Below are positions 26,388-35,735 of a DNA stretch of 64,000 bases, one piece after another (within the stretch, counting starts at the first letter, position 1; each line of letters begins with the position of its first letter). The translations under genes were made by a program, and so were the position numbers. Origin of the DNA: Calothrix sp. 336/3 (GTDB lineage Bacteria > Cyanobacteriota > Cyanobacteriia > Cyanobacteriales > Nostocaceae); the NCBI RefSeq assembly GCF_000734895.2, contig NZ_CP011382.1:2396700-2460699 (forward strand), written 5' to 3'. The notes under the pieces were generated by a model. The model had not been told where the DNA came from, ran no database searches, and worked only from the letters and a program-made list of their open reading frames with translations.

Positions 26388-26747
26388 TTATTGTCGCAAT
26401 AATTCAGCGATGAGCAAACCTCCAAAAAACGAAGTTCCATTGGCAATGATGGATAAAAATAAACCCTTTTGCCAAGCTAATTTTAAAATTATTGTATAGA
26501 TAATACCTTCTGCGATCGCCACAAAGATTTCTATCAGTGTCACTCTCAGAGGAAAGTCCATGTAATGAGTTAGTATTTGGTTACTTTCCCAAGCTAGGGG
26601 ATGGGTGAAGAGGGTTGCAGCAAAGGCTATAATCGATGTATTGTAGATATCCCCACGGGAAGAAAATTGCTGTGTCTTTGCTAAAGTAATTAACACCACA
26701 GGTATTTCAATTACCCAGGAAATTAATAGCGCTAACAACTGTGTCAT
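26388..26747 (-). CDS. Small four-helix membrane protein
   Basis: A 119-aa protein with four predicted hydrophobic helices (LLALLISWVIEIPVVLITLA; SIIAFAATLFTHPLAW; LIEIFVAIAEGIIYTIILKL; LSIIANGTSFFGGLLIAELL). It converges on the polytopic membrane gene with a 19-bp gap. Family not recognised. Embedded Glu residues in helices 1 and 3 are notable. Confidence 0.7.
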   Translation of the reverse strand: MTQLLALLISWVIEIPVVLITLAKTQQFSSRGDIYNTSIIAFAATLFTHPLAWESNQILTHYMDFPLRVTLIEIFVAIAEGIIYTIILKLAWQKGLFLSIIANGTSFFGGLLIAELLRQ

Positions 26748-26759
26748 CGATTTGGAAAT

Positions 26760-28004
26760 TCACGGGTAATATATATTGTATATGTACTCCAACCTTTCTA
26801 AAATTCGTTGCGTTCGCATCTCAGCTTGTTCCGCATTAAACCCAAAGTTGTACCGCATCTTACCCATATTCTCAATTCGCCATTGGTTGATTTTATAATC
26901 TATTTCATCGCTCACCCTCACTTGCTCATTCGTGAGTTCGGGATCGATATTAAGTCCGATGGTTTCTGCAAGGAGTCTGGCAAAATTCACAGAATGAAAG
27001 TATGGATAATCTCGAATTAATTTCCCAGAGCGGAGAAAAGCCAGTAATCCTTCAATTGGAGATAACCCATATTGAATATCATCTAGAAAATCCTTGAGCC
27101 ATTGTTCTGGAGAAAACTCACAAAAACGAATCCAATCCCCCTGAATTTCCACCTCGTATCCTTCCTGGGTGAGAAACAAATCGCGCACAGGATTATCCCC
27201 ATCGACAATTCGTAACAACCCTGGATATTGCTGATTTCCTGGATTTTTGAGCCAATCCCTCGATTTTGCCGCTCTCAACTTTGCGAGGAACTCAGGTAAA
27301 GGCTGATTCCATAGTTGAGCAGAATTGTTTGCCATAACTTCCTCAATCGACCAGTAATTTCCTAGCCGTTCCCAATTACCACCATTGCAGACTTCTAGCA
27401 AAAATGTTCTGTAAACTTCAGGCAGTTTAATTCCATGTTGTGCTTCTAACGCGCTCAACTTTGTTTCAGAACCAATTGGCGGATTAGTCGTGATTTGGAC
27501 ATAGCGATTGTATGGATCGAATTTTCGCAATCGATCGAGGGTAACGTGAATTCGTTCAGGAACGCTTAACCATTTTCGCAGGGGTAATTGGCAACCGAAG
27601 TGACGCTCCACTGTAAAAATGTCTTGATCGTACACCCTCACCCTTCCTTGCGGGTCGTGAGAGAATTGAATTTGTAACTGAGTCAACACCTGACAGAATT
27701 GCTCTGCATCATCATCAGTCGGAAATAGCCCCACAAGATGGGGATGCTTGATTGTCTTTATCTCCCGATACATAAACTCACAAGCTTCAGCCTCATCCGT
27801 AAATTCAAACAGCAGATGTTGAACCGTACCACGCTCGGTATAAACAACTTGCCAGCGTTGGCATAGCGACTCCTGCGGAGTATCATCTGTTTGAATCAAG
27901 CAAATCTCATCATCACCCATTTGGCGAATCTGATACAGGCGACAGCCTTCGCCCCAAAGTTTGAGATCGAGTAACTCTGCATTCAGATATCTGACTTCCC
28001 ACAT
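26760..28004 (-). CDS. SMI1/KNR4 (SUKH) family protein, long form
   Basis: A 414-aa protein. Residues about 165-305 form a SUKH domain (SALEAQHGIKLPEVYRTFLL, EVCNGGNW, WSIEEVM, LFLTQEGYEVEIQGDW, FSPEQWLKDFL). The first about 150 residues are an extra domain I cannot name. I set the start at ATG 28004 because AGAGGTGA lies just upstream; an ATG 18 bp further up lacks such a site. SUKH proteins often neutralise polymorphic toxins. The C-terminal half of the domain is clearly paralogous to the 244-aa protein at 30351-31085. No toxin gene is adjacent. Confidence 0.82.
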   Translation of the reverse strand: MWEVRYLNAELLDLKLWGEGCRLYQIRQMGDDEICLIQTDDTPQESLCQRWQVVYTERGTVQHLLFEFTDEAEACEFMYREIKTIKHPHLVGLFPTDDDAEQFCQVLTQLQIQFSHDPQGRVRVYDQDIFTVERHFGCQLPLRKWLSVPERIHVTLDRLRKFDPYNRYVQITTNPPIGSETKLSALEAQHGIKLPEVYRTFLLEVCNGGNWERLGNYWSIEEVMANNSAQLWNQPLPEFLAKLRAAKSRDWLKNPGNQQYPGLLRIVDGDNPVRDLFLTQEGYEVEIQGDWIRFCEFSPEQWLKDFLDDIQYGLSPIEGLLAFLRSGKLIRDYPYFHSVNFARLLAETIGLNIDPELTNEQVRVSDEIDYKINQWRIENMGKMRYNFGFNAEQAEMRTQRILERLEYIYNIYYP

Positions 28005-28034
28005 GCACTCACCTCTTACCATTTGGTATGATTA

Positions 28035-29456
28035 TTACTTGGCTTGTTCTGCCCGAAAAAGCCGGAGAAAGCCCCCATCAAACCATTCCCTATAGTGAAA
28101 TCGCAGTTCCCCGGATAGTAGCATCTGACCTCGACAGTAGAGAAAGTAGGTTTCCTTTGGGAAATAACTTTGCAAAGGGAGCAATCCTTTTTTCAACGCC
28201 GTTCGCTCCCCATTTTGCCAGAGCCTTGCAAGGTGAGATGCTAAACAGTTCAAGAAAAACTCAGCTTTAGGCAAGGAAGGATCTGTTCCTAAAGTTACCA
28301 ACTCATCTTCTCGTCCTCTCCAATCAACAGACATTTCCCAATCTTCAACCGGAGGTAAGCAGGATGTCTGCGAAGCCCAGATAACTAACTCTAGGTACGT
28401 CGGCTCATTCACGTTGATAAATAAGGTATTCGCATTTATCGGCATCGTAATTTCTAAAACCGTCAACAAGCCGATCGCATTGTGATGTACACTTCCTGTC
28501 ACCAGCCGATATTGCTTCCCATCGGCTTCAAAGGGAATCGTATACGGGTACTGCAATTTTGCTTTTTGAAAATGCTGTAGGCAAAGCTGATGAAAGTCAG
28601 TTTGAGGTAGTGGTGGATCAAAAAACATCCAATCTAAACACAAACTATTTTTTTCTTGGCTCACAGAAGCACCATCTAAGTAGCGCCATAGCTTTTCAGC
28701 TTGGATGACACAGCGTTGCAGATTTGGATAAGCAACTAGACGAGCAAGAATTTCTGGCGAGATTTTACGGTTGAGCAGGTTTGCGATCGCCATCTGATGC
28801 AGCAGTTCATATCTAATTGCTGCAACCTGATTGGGTGTATGTAACTGGGCTTTTTCTGCAAAAAATAGTAGATATATACTAGCAGTTTCTTCAATCTCAG
28901 ACAAAATCTGCGGGATTAGTAAAGAGTGAGTAGGACTCGCAGCAGACACAAAGCGTAAATTCCACTGGGTTTCATTGAGCAGTTCAATTCCCTCAATTTC
29001 TTGCAGATTCCTCCAATTTCGTGCAACCTGTATCACCTTCAATGCAGTGTCATAGGGAATACCGTACATCGGATAGTAACTCCCCGGATGCCATAAACAA
29101 ATCGGTTCATTGTAAGACTCGCCATGAATTTGAAACAGTCGATCTATCAGTTCCCAAATCGCCCAATTTTGATAAACTTGCGGTAGTTTCCAACTGCTCT
29201 CGCCAATAAGCTGCTGGCAATTCCTGACAAAGAAGCGATTATCCTCATTCTCGTACATTTCACGCGCCTGAAAGCACTGCCAAAACGTATCATTATGGGC
29301 ATGACGTGCCAAAAACTGAATCAGGAGCGAATCGTCATATCGGGTTATGGCTTTGCGACTGTGGCGACCAGAGAATAACACACCTGAATCGCTTTGTGCG
29401 ATCGCTAGTGTATATCCATCAATTAGAACAAAGGTTTTTCCATGCTTATCTCTCAT
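28035..29456 (-). CDS. Hypothetical protein in SUKH gene run
   Basis: A 473-aa soluble protein without recognised motifs. It is rich in aromatic residues and Leu, with helical stretches such as QVAAIRYELLHQMAIANLLN and EILARLVAYPNLQRCVIQAE. It has no signal peptide or membrane helix. The gene is co-directional with, and about 30 bp upstream of, the long SUKH gene, so the two are probably co-transcribed. Confidence 0.72.
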   Translation of the reverse strand: MRDKHGKTFVLIDGYTLAIAQSDSGVLFSGRHSRKAITRYDDSLLIQFLARHAHNDTFWQCFQAREMYENEDNRFFVRNCQQLIGESSWKLPQVYQNWAIWELIDRLFQIHGESYNEPICLWHPGSYYPMYGIPYDTALKVIQVARNWRNLQEIEGIELLNETQWNLRFVSAASPTHSLLIPQILSEIEETASIYLLFFAEKAQLHTPNQVAAIRYELLHQMAIANLLNRKISPEILARLVAYPNLQRCVIQAEKLWRYLDGASVSQEKNSLCLDWMFFDPPLPQTDFHQLCLQHFQKAKLQYPYTIPFEADGKQYRLVTGSVHHNAIGLLTVLEITMPINANTLFINVNEPTYLELVIWASQTSCLPPVEDWEMSVDWRGREDELVTLGTDPSLPKAEFFLNCLASHLARLWQNGERTALKKGLLPLQSYFPKETYFLYCRGQMLLSGELRFHYREWFDGGFLRLFRAEQAK

Positions 29457-29529
29457 CCAGCAACTGGTTCAAATAGGTGAAAAATGCTGTAATAATGATT
29501 AAATGCTTGAATTTCTCCAACCTTAACCA

Positions 29530-30279
29530 TTAAAGAGGTATGAATTCAGCAGTTTTTAAAGCATTCCTCCAAGCGATACGAGCAGCCATACGATAATCAA
29601 ACCCCCTACAGATAGATTCGTGATAACTGCCATTAAAGACAGTAATTTTTAGGGATGAAAAAGCTTTATTTTCTAGATGAGAATATTTAATCAGCCCATC
29701 GATAATTCCTTCGATCGACTCTGAAATATATTCGTCAATAATATCTGTCTCATTTGGAATTTGCCAAATAATTTTAATCTGATTGTTCTCTAAATTCTGT
29801 TCTAATCTGAATGCAATATGAGCGGGCTGACCGATATAAGAGCTACCTATGGTAAATTTACCCTCAGCAATTAATGGTTCTTTAATTGAATAACGTTGAT
29901 ACTCACAACCATGCCAAATATCTAATTCAATTACATTCTGAAATGTTTCCCAAATATTTACTACCCAATGCCACTTTTCCACATATTTACAAATATCGTA
30001 CCAAGCGGAGTTACGAATATGTTCATAAATTTTCAGCAATATATATAATTCACGAATATCCTGTTTATTCGGCTCCTCTTGGATAACTAATTTCATTAAA
30101 CGTTGAGCAACTGTGATAGTTTCCTGGGTAAATAGCTCTTCTGAGTCTTCATCGTCTTCATATTTTCCTAATTCTGGTTGCTCATGTAGTGACTCAATTA
30201 TTTCATTTAGCCAACCAATCTTTTTTTGTCTGGCTTCATAAGTATAGTCTTTTACCCAGTATAATTGTTTGCGGTTCAT
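29530..30279 (-). CDS. Hypothetical protein in SUKH gene run
   Basis: A 249-aa soluble, acidic protein. It contains a charged helical region (LHEQPELGKYEDDEDSEELF) and a C-terminal Arg/Ala helix (RGFDYRMAARIAWRNAL). Family not recognised. Its place in the same-strand run suggests it belongs to the presumed immunity-type group, but nothing in the sequence shows that directly. Confidence 0.68.
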   Translation of the reverse strand: MNRKQLYWVKDYTYEARQKKIGWLNEIIESLHEQPELGKYEDDEDSEELFTQETITVAQRLMKLVIQEEPNKQDIRELYILLKIYEHIRNSAWYDICKYVEKWHWVVNIWETFQNVIELDIWHGCEYQRYSIKEPLIAEGKFTIGSSYIGQPAHIAFRLEQNLENNQIKIIWQIPNETDIIDEYISESIEGIIDGLIKYSHLENKAFSSLKITVFNGSYHESICRGFDYRMAARIAWRNALKTAEFIPL

Positions 30280-30350
30280 ATAATCAAATATTTTCTAATA
30301 ATAATTATTAGATATATTATACAGAAAGTACTATAATGGTTTTACTAGGT

Positions 30351-31085
30351 CTACCATATCTCATCTAGCAAATTTCGTTTTCTTTCTAAAGGAATTGCGG
30401 GACAATTTTCAATAAACTGCTTCAACCTAGCCTCGGACAAACCCATTAAATATCCTTGGAAAAGAAGATATGGACTTTGCTGAGAATTCAAGATTGAGAT
30501 CGATTTTTCAATTTCATAAATCTCATTATTTAAAAAATTGAGATGCATTTGTAACCATTGCTTCGGTGTATAGCGTTCCATCACAACATAAGTCAACAAC
30601 GGTTGTAAGCAGATTTGAATTTTCACTTCATGTCCTTCTTGTGTCAGAAACAACCCGTAAGTCTCTTGTTCTGGAGGATACAACCCAATTCGTAATAGTC
30701 CAGGAAGGGCGTTAATTTTCAGGAGATAGGGTAACTCGACTGCATCAGATTGTTTTCCTGTTGCCAGAAATTGACGAACGAAATCAGGCGGTGACTGATG
30801 CCATAACTCAGCACAATTATGCTGTATGATTTCATCAATTGTCATCCAACAGTCTCGCTCGGCACAATCCCAACACCCTCCATTTCCCACCTCTAGCAAA
30901 AAAGCAGCATAGGCGAATGGTAGCTGAATTTCCAATGCTTTTAGAATCGCCACGGATTCAAGCGGTGGATTTAAGTCTATTGTCAAACACATTCCATCTG
31001 GATCGAGGTATTTCAAGCGATCTAACGCCAAACGAATCTCCCTAGCAACTTCAATCATTGCAGTTTGATGGGCGGTTAAATGCAT
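30351..31085 (-). CDS. SMI1/KNR4 (SUKH) family protein, short form
   Basis: A 244-aa SUKH-like protein. Motifs are ESVAILKALEIQLPFAYAAF, LLEVGNGGCWDC, WMTIDEIIQHN, LFLTQEGHEVKIQ and YTPKQWLQMHLNFL. They line up one for one with those of the 414-aa protein at 26760-28004, so the two are paralogues. Its ATG lies inside the last codons of the upstream gene (10-bp overlap), which indicates coupled translation. Confidence 0.8.
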   Translation of the reverse strand: MHLTAHQTAMIEVAREIRLALDRLKYLDPDGMCLTIDLNPPLESVAILKALEIQLPFAYAAFLLEVGNGGCWDCAERDCWMTIDEIIQHNCAELWHQSPPDFVRQFLATGKQSDAVELPYLLKINALPGLLRIGLYPPEQETYGLFLTQEGHEVKIQICLQPLLTYVVMERYTPKQWLQMHLNFLNNEIYEIEKSISILNSQQSPYLLFQGYLMGLSEARLKQFIENCPAIPLERKRNLLDEIW

Positions 31086-31561
31086 AGCTCTAACCCAGAG
31101 ACTTGCTCCAAAAACATAGTAGCAAAGGATTCACAACGAGGCATGATTTTTGGAAGTTCAACCCGTAGCATTGCGATCGCCGCATCAACATCCTCACAAT
31201 CGCAGTATAGATTTTCTAGATGATATCCTAATGAAGCTTCGGGGATTTCCGTACTCCCACAGCAGTTGTGAGAAACCCAAGCGATGAAGGATTTTATTGA
31301 GCCATCGCATTCGAGATTCAACAAATAAGCTCGAATAAAAAATTCCTCTGAGTAGCCAAGAGCAATTGGAATCGTTTCAATCAACCCTTGTTTGAGGCAC
31401 ACTTTAGCACCTTTAGTGGCAATTTCCAGTAAATCATAAGCAGGCTTTTCAATCGCCAGAATCTGAGCATCAGCCCAAGCGATTAGGTTCTGCTCGGAAA
31501 CAATGCCAATATTCCAAAGGGTGAGTGCGATCGCTAAAGGACTTGGATTTTCTAGTGACAT
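31076..31561 (-). CDS. Hypothetical small protein coupled to SUKH gene
   Basis: A 161-aa soluble protein from ATG 31561; a TTG lies 18 bp further up and a GAGGAG sits just before the ATG. It is helical at the N-terminus (PSPLAIALTLWNIGIVSEQN, LIAWADAQILA) with a Cys-bearing C-terminal half (YCDCEDVDAAIAMLRVELPK). It overlaps the short SUKH gene by 10 bp. It resembles small proteins that accompany SUKH-type immunity genes, but the family is not identified. Confidence 0.7.
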   Translation of the reverse strand: MSLENPSPLAIALTLWNIGIVSEQNLIAWADAQILAIEKPAYDLLEIATKGAKVCLKQGLIETIPIALGYSEEFFIRAYLLNLECDGSIKSFIAWVSHNCCGSTEIPEASLGYHLENLYCDCEDVDAAIAMLRVELPKIMPRCESFATMFLEQVSGLELCI

Positions 31562-31738
31562 ACTCCTCACATCTTCCAAGCAAAAATTGTGAGATTAAAT
31601 ACTCAGCATAAAGCTAAAAGTATTAATTTATCGTTAAAAGCAAACAAAAATACTGTAGCTATATCGCCCAGATGTTTGATTTTGCTGTATGTATACGTAA
31701 ATGTGCAAGATATTAAGTTAACCTAAATTAGAATTTAT

Positions 31739-32188
31739 ATGTTCTCAAAACTAAGATGGCGTTCGCGTAGCGGCTCCCCTGGAGCATTGCTGCTTTTCAT
31801 ATTTCCTTTGGTGGTGGTTGGAATTTATCTGCTGCAACCGACTCCCCCCGCACCTTGTGGAAGCCTGAAAAAATTTGGCGCGATCGAGGAAGGAGAACGC
31901 TGTATCATCAATCGTAACGTTACCCTAGAAGGCAATCTCAAAAGACTTCCCAATCAACTAACCGTCAAAGGCAACCTAACTATTAGCGGTACGTACATTG
32001 AAGAGCTGCCCAATGCAATGGTAGTTGAAGGAAACCTTTTTTTGTACAAAACTAGCATTGCCAAACTTCCCCCAGATTTGCAGGTTCAAGGAAACTTCGA
32101 TCAATATAGTGGATTTGGTTCTCCAGGGGTTAAATGTAATGCAATCCCTAAAACTGCTGTTATCAAAGGGAATCGCAACTGTCACTAA
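31739..32188 (+). CDS. Signal-anchored LRR-like beta-repeat protein
   Basis: A 149-aa protein with an N-terminal hydrophobic anchor (LLFIFPLVVVGIYLLQP) followed by short repeats of the form LPxxLxVxGNLxIxxTxI (LPNQLTVKGNLTISGTYIEE; LPNAMVVEGNLFLYKTSIAK; LPPDLQVQGNFD), a leucine-rich or beta-solenoid pattern. Residues just after the start (SRSGSPGA) are encoded by a dispersed cyanobacterial repeat containing gttcgcgtagcgg. Likely membrane-anchored and facing outward; function unknown. Confidence 0.72.
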   Translation: MFSKLRWRSRSGSPGALLLFIFPLVVVGIYLLQPTPPAPCGSLKKFGAIEEGERCIINRNVTLEGNLKRLPNQLTVKGNLTISGTYIEELPNAMVVEGNLFLYKTSIAKLPPDLQVQGNFDQYSGFGSPGVKCNAIPKTAVIKGNRNCH

Positions 32189-32228
32189 TTGCGATCGCAA
32201 TAAACTACAAATCAAATCTGCTAACTGT

Positions 32229-32759
32229 ATGTCAGAATACCCAGGCTGGACAATCTATATGCGATTGTTAATTGATGATTATCCCCTCGTCGTCTTGGCA
32301 AAAGATAACGAGCTGCGCTTTATATCTGAAGGATATTACCAAAACATCATCGAATTTTTATTGCCCTTGGCAGAACCGGGTGAGGATTTTGTCATTGAGT
32401 CCGGTTCAACGCGAGTTGAGAGCATCCATAATCAATTGCATCAGGCGTTTGTCAGTGGACAGGAATTTGTTGATTATGGAAATATTTATTTCTGCCTTCA
32501 GCCAATTCCGCCATCTGATGTGGCGATCGCGATCGCAGAATCAGAATTTCAGCAAGAAATCGATCGATATCAACAACGGACAGGACATCGACCAACTGAA
32601 CCTTTCTGGTATGTCAATCTCAACTTTGCAGGTTGGGATAGGTGCGGTCGCTATATCCCAAAAAGCAGCATTAACAAAATCATTCAAGTCACTCAACGGA
32701 TTAAAGTGGGAGAACTCAACTTCCCAGAAGGAGTACAGCTTTTTTCAGAAGATGAGTGA
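32229..32759 (+). CDS. Hypothetical soluble protein
   Basis: A 176-aa protein. The open frame extends up to 32025 but would then overlap the beta-repeat gene, so I place the start at ATG 32229, where protein-like sequence begins (SEYPGWTIYMRLLIDDYPLV). It contains a Pro-rich turn near residue 88 (LQPIPPSDVAIAI) and ends acidic. Family not recognised. It lies 40 bp after the upstream gene on the same strand. Confidence 0.7.
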   Translation: MSEYPGWTIYMRLLIDDYPLVVLAKDNELRFISEGYYQNIIEFLLPLAEPGEDFVIESGSTRVESIHNQLHQAFVSGQEFVDYGNIYFCLQPIPPSDVAIAIAESEFQQEIDRYQQRTGHRPTEPFWYVNLNFAGWDRCGRYIPKSSINKIIQVTQRIKVGELNFPEGVQLFSEDE

Positions 32760-32813
32760 GATTTATCACAGCTTTGTTTGCTCGTAAATTCCAACTATTG
32801 AGTTCTGTCAACT

Positions 32814-33251
32814 ATGAAAATTTCCATTTGGTTCTTTGGCTTCTTACTGCCTTGGTACTGCTTTTTGCTATATCGATCGCGCTCTGCATATATTTTTCAT
32901 CCGTGGGAATCAAAGGCACTTATTTGGTTACATGTTTTACTGCTCTCGCTGTTTGGCATAGCATTGGGGCAGCCTTATGCTTCATCAGGACTACCAATGG
33001 ACAATCACGGGCGCAGTTTCGGGATGGCGCGATTACTATGGAATCCAATGCTGGGAATTTATGCTCATAGCGCTTTCGTGTTATTTCCCTATAGCTGGAT
33101 GGTTTGGGTGCAGCAGCGACGGTTGCATTTTCTGATGTTGTTAGCACAGGTTGCATTTGCGATCGCAGTTTCCCATTGGCAAAGTTTAGTCTTACCAAAT
33201 GCCTGTGATTACGAGATTCCAACTGTAAAAGCGATGTCCTTGTGTGGTTAG
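32814..33251 (+). CDS. Hypothetical multi-pass membrane protein
   Basis: A 145-aa protein with about three to four hydrophobic stretches (ISIWFFGFLLPWYCFLLY; LIWLHVLLLSLFGIALG; AHSAFVLFPYSWMVWV; LHFLMLLAQVAFAIAV). It is very rich in Trp, Phe and Leu. It begins 54 bp after the previous gene. No known family. Confidence 0.6.
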   Translation: MKISIWFFGFLLPWYCFLLYRSRSAYIFHPWESKALIWLHVLLLSLFGIALGQPYASSGLPMDNHGRSFGMARLLWNPMLGIYAHSAFVLFPYSWMVWVQQRRLHFLMLLAQVAFAIAVSHWQSLVLPNACDYEIPTVKAMSLCG

Positions 33252-33583
33252 CCTCAAACCAACTAAGTAGATCGGTGTGAAAATTTCAATGTATGTCATT
33301 GCGAATGAAACGTTCGCGTAGCGTGTCGCTTTGCGACTCAGTGAAATGAAGCAATCCCAAGGGTTATGCCGATTTTACATTCTGTTACATAGTTAGGTTT
33401 ATTCTCACCGACTTACTTAATTGCCCTTTGAATCGATCCAGTTTAGATGCTGAAAATATCCGTCCATTCTATCTCGATCGTAGTCTAGTCAGTAATATTG
33501 ATGAATGCCGTATGAACATAGGAAAATGCCGGGTTAGCCTTTGTAGTTTTTGTAAAAGTCAAGATTACGAAAAATCATAAACA
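33252..33583. other. Intergenic region with dispersed repeat
   Basis: No gene is seen. Around 33297-33365 lies a repeat of the common cyanobacterial type (tgtcattgcgaatgaaacg ... gtgaaatgaagcaatcccaa). The rest is AT-rich and should contain the promoter of the next gene; I could not define it. Confidence 0.6.
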
Positions 33584-34576
33584 ATGTTAAACATGATTCA
33601 AAAAGTTACTTTGATATTGGCAACAACTACAATATTATCTTTAGGCTTATTCTCCTTAGCATCATATCAAGCTTGGAGTTGGCCTTTAGAGCTAATAGCA
33701 CATTTCCGTTACCAGTATTTTATTTTATCTTTGATAACTAGCTGTATTTTATTTTTACTGTGTAAAAAAAGATATCTCCAAAATCGGATGATATTAATAA
33801 TTGCTTTATTGATTTTTGGTTTAAATGCAATTGATATTATTCCCTGGTATTTACCTCATTCACAAAAAAACAATGTCAACACGGTTGAAAAGATAAGAGT
33901 TTTATCTTTTAATATTAATCCTCAGAATACCCACCTGCAAAAAATTACTAATTTTGTCAAAAATGCCCAGCCTGATGTAGCTTTACTTATTGAAGTTAGT
34001 CAAGATATAGGTAATAGCTTAAATTCTCAACTAAAAAAATCTCTGCCTTATTATTTTAGAAGTACTGGTGGTGGCTTAGTGATTTTAAGTCGCTTACCAA
34101 TTAAAGATATCAAGGGAGATAATTTTTCTGGTCAAGGAAACCATAATCTAATTGCAACTTTAGACGTTAATGGGCAAGATGTTAAGTTTATCGGAACCCA
34201 TCCTTTAGTACCAATTAAACGCAGTACTTTTGACAGGCGGAATCTTCAGCTAAATGCTTTAAGTAATTATATTTCAACATTGAATCAGCCATTAATTGTA
34301 GCCGGTGATTTTAATTTAACACCTTGGTCACCCTATTATCGGCAATTTATTCGTAGAACTAAATTACATAATACTAGTCTAGGGTTTGGTCTATTACCAA
34401 GTTGGCCGCGAGCAACAACTTACAATAAATTTACACAATGGATAACTCCTCTCTTAAATATTCCTATAGACCATTGTTTTGTTAATCAATATTTACAAGT
34501 AGCTAATATATATACAGGAAACAATTACAATTCTGACCATGCACCAATAGTTGTAGATTTGGTATTACGTTCATGA
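33584..34576 (+). CDS. Endonuclease/exonuclease/phosphatase family protein, membrane-anchored
   Basis: A 330-aa protein with three N-terminal hydrophobic helices (residues about 8-30, 45-62, 68-88) and a C-terminal EEP-fold catalytic domain. Catalytic motifs are visible: VLSFNI, VALLIEV (metal-binding Glu), FIGTHPLVP, VAGDFNLTPWS (Asp/Asn pair) and the final SDHAPIVVD with the general-base His. The length and topology match the EndoU-unrelated, YafD-like branch of membrane-tethered EEP proteins. The substrate could be nucleic acid, a phosphoinositide-like lipid or another phosphodiester; the sequence does not decide. Confidence 0.85.
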   Translation: MLNMIQKVTLILATTTILSLGLFSLASYQAWSWPLELIAHFRYQYFILSLITSCILFLLCKKRYLQNRMILIIALLIFGLNAIDIIPWYLPHSQKNNVNTVEKIRVLSFNINPQNTHLQKITNFVKNAQPDVALLIEVSQDIGNSLNSQLKKSLPYYFRSTGGGLVILSRLPIKDIKGDNFSGQGNHNLIATLDVNGQDVKFIGTHPLVPIKRSTFDRRNLQLNALSNYISTLNQPLIVAGDFNLTPWSPYYRQFIRRTKLHNTSLGFGLLPSWPRATTYNKFTQWITPLLNIPIDHCFVNQYLQVANIYTGNNYNSDHAPIVVDLVLRS

Positions 34577-35299
34577 ACAAATATACCCAATGTTTCGTGA
34601 GTTGCCATTGGTTTTACTAGCTAATGAAACAATTAGCTCTTCACCCTAGCTCCTAATCTGTGCCCAGCTTGCGTAATTGCTGATTTACAGGGTAATCGCT
34701 ACTATTTACCAACTTTTACCCATACCTGCGATAATCCATCAACTACATTTTTGAGTACACCTGCGCTCGAATCTCTCGACTGGAAGAGGCAGGGGGAAAG
34801 GGAGCAGGAAGCCTGGGGTATAAGCCTCGTCCACTTCGACATAGTCAGAGCAATGTACTTGTGTCTTAGAAATCGTTCTTGAGGGATAATCGATAAAATT
34901 GTTATACCAATTTGAAACAACAATACAACACATAGACAAAACTTCTCCCCATAGACGCAGAGCGGCTTCTCGCAGAGTACCCTTCTCGAAATCGGCGAGG
35001 GTTAAGGAGGGTGGGGTATCTGTCGTAAACATTTTTTTAATCGGTATTAGATGAAAATATTTTTAATATACTTCTTTAGGTCATTATTAATCACAAAATA
35101 ATTCACTAAATTAAAAAAATGCTAATACCAATTCTGTATAAGGTTGTGCTTTATTCCCCATAGAAACATAGACGCGGTAGACTTTGCCAAGTGCGGCTTC
35201 TCGTAGAGTAGTCTACCAACCTAGGCTTAAAATTTAGCGCATCATCACAAAGAAACAGTATAAGCAATCCTAAAACTATAATCTCAGGAGATTTTAATC
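34577..35299. other. Repeat-rich intergenic region
   Basis: A 723-bp stretch without a convincing gene. It holds one arm of an inverted repeat pair (34908-35036) and, at about 35145-35215, a degenerate third copy of the same family (ctctacgagaagccgc ... gcgtctatg on the minus strand). Short frames here are created by the repeats. Confidence 0.65.
34908..35036 (-). repeat. Dispersed repeat, inverted copy A
   Basis: Read on the minus strand, this ~129-bp segment runs from atgtttacgacagataccc through ctctgcgagaagccgctc and gcgtctatgggga to caaattggtataa. It matches copy B at 36523-36651 in the opposite orientation with only scattered differences and a small indel. Confidence 0.85.
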
Positions 35300-35545
35300 A
35301 TGTTGTTACAGGATAAGCAAAATGGTAATTTAGTGGAAATACTGGATATTAAGCAATTATTCGATCCAACAAAAAACATTCTTAAGGGTCAATATCAAGC
35401 AGGAGAAGAGGAACAAGACCCAGAAGAATTTGAAAAACAAAGCTTAATTTTCCCATCAGGTGAAGAATTGCCTCGTTGTTGGTTAGATGCCAATTACAAT
35501 CAACCAGTAGGATCTGATTCTTGCAGTCAAACTTCTTCCACATGA
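35300..35545 (+). CDS. Small acidic conserved-type hypothetical protein
   Basis: An 81-aa protein preceded by a good ribosome binding site (caggagattttaatc, then ATG). It has LVEILDIKQLFDPTKN, an acidic centre (GEEEQDPEEFEKQSLIFPSG) and EELPRCWLDANY with one Cys. It resembles a short cyanobacterial family I have seen in annotation, but I cannot assign a function. A GC-rich hairpin follows its stop. Confidence 0.75.
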   Translation: MLLQDKQNGNLVEILDIKQLFDPTKNILKGQYQAGEEEQDPEEFEKQSLIFPSGEELPRCWLDANYNQPVGSDSCSQTSST

Positions 35546-35550
35546 GGGTA

Positions 35551-35574
35551 GGGGGCACAGCAGTGCTTTGCCCC
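35551..35574 (+). terminator. GC-rich hairpin after small acidic gene
   Basis: The sequence gggggcacagcagtgctttg followed by cccc can fold into a stem (GGGGCA with TGCCCC as core) 5 bp after the stop codon. There is no T-tract after it, so it may be a dispersed repeat hairpin that stabilises the 3' end rather than a classical intrinsic terminator. Confidence 0.4.
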
Positions 35575-35735
35575 TTACAATATCTGTAATCAACCGAGTT
35601 TGATATTACCCCTTTAACCCCTCCCAAAGCCAATTTTATCAAGGCTTTTTAAGCCATGAATAATACACAATTACTCGTTAAGAAATACTTTTTTTAGGGT
35701 TTGTCACCTCAGATGGGAGTAAGAGAGCAATTCAC

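Noticed and set aside
32025..32228. Upstream extension of the 176-aa hypothetical gene
   Set aside because: It overlaps the beta-repeat protein gene in another frame, and the residues look like out-of-frame sequence.
34739..35032. 97-codon minus-strand frame
   Set aside because: It is created by dispersed repeat copy A; a similar frame (36520-36711) arises from copy B, so it reflects the repeat rather than a gene.
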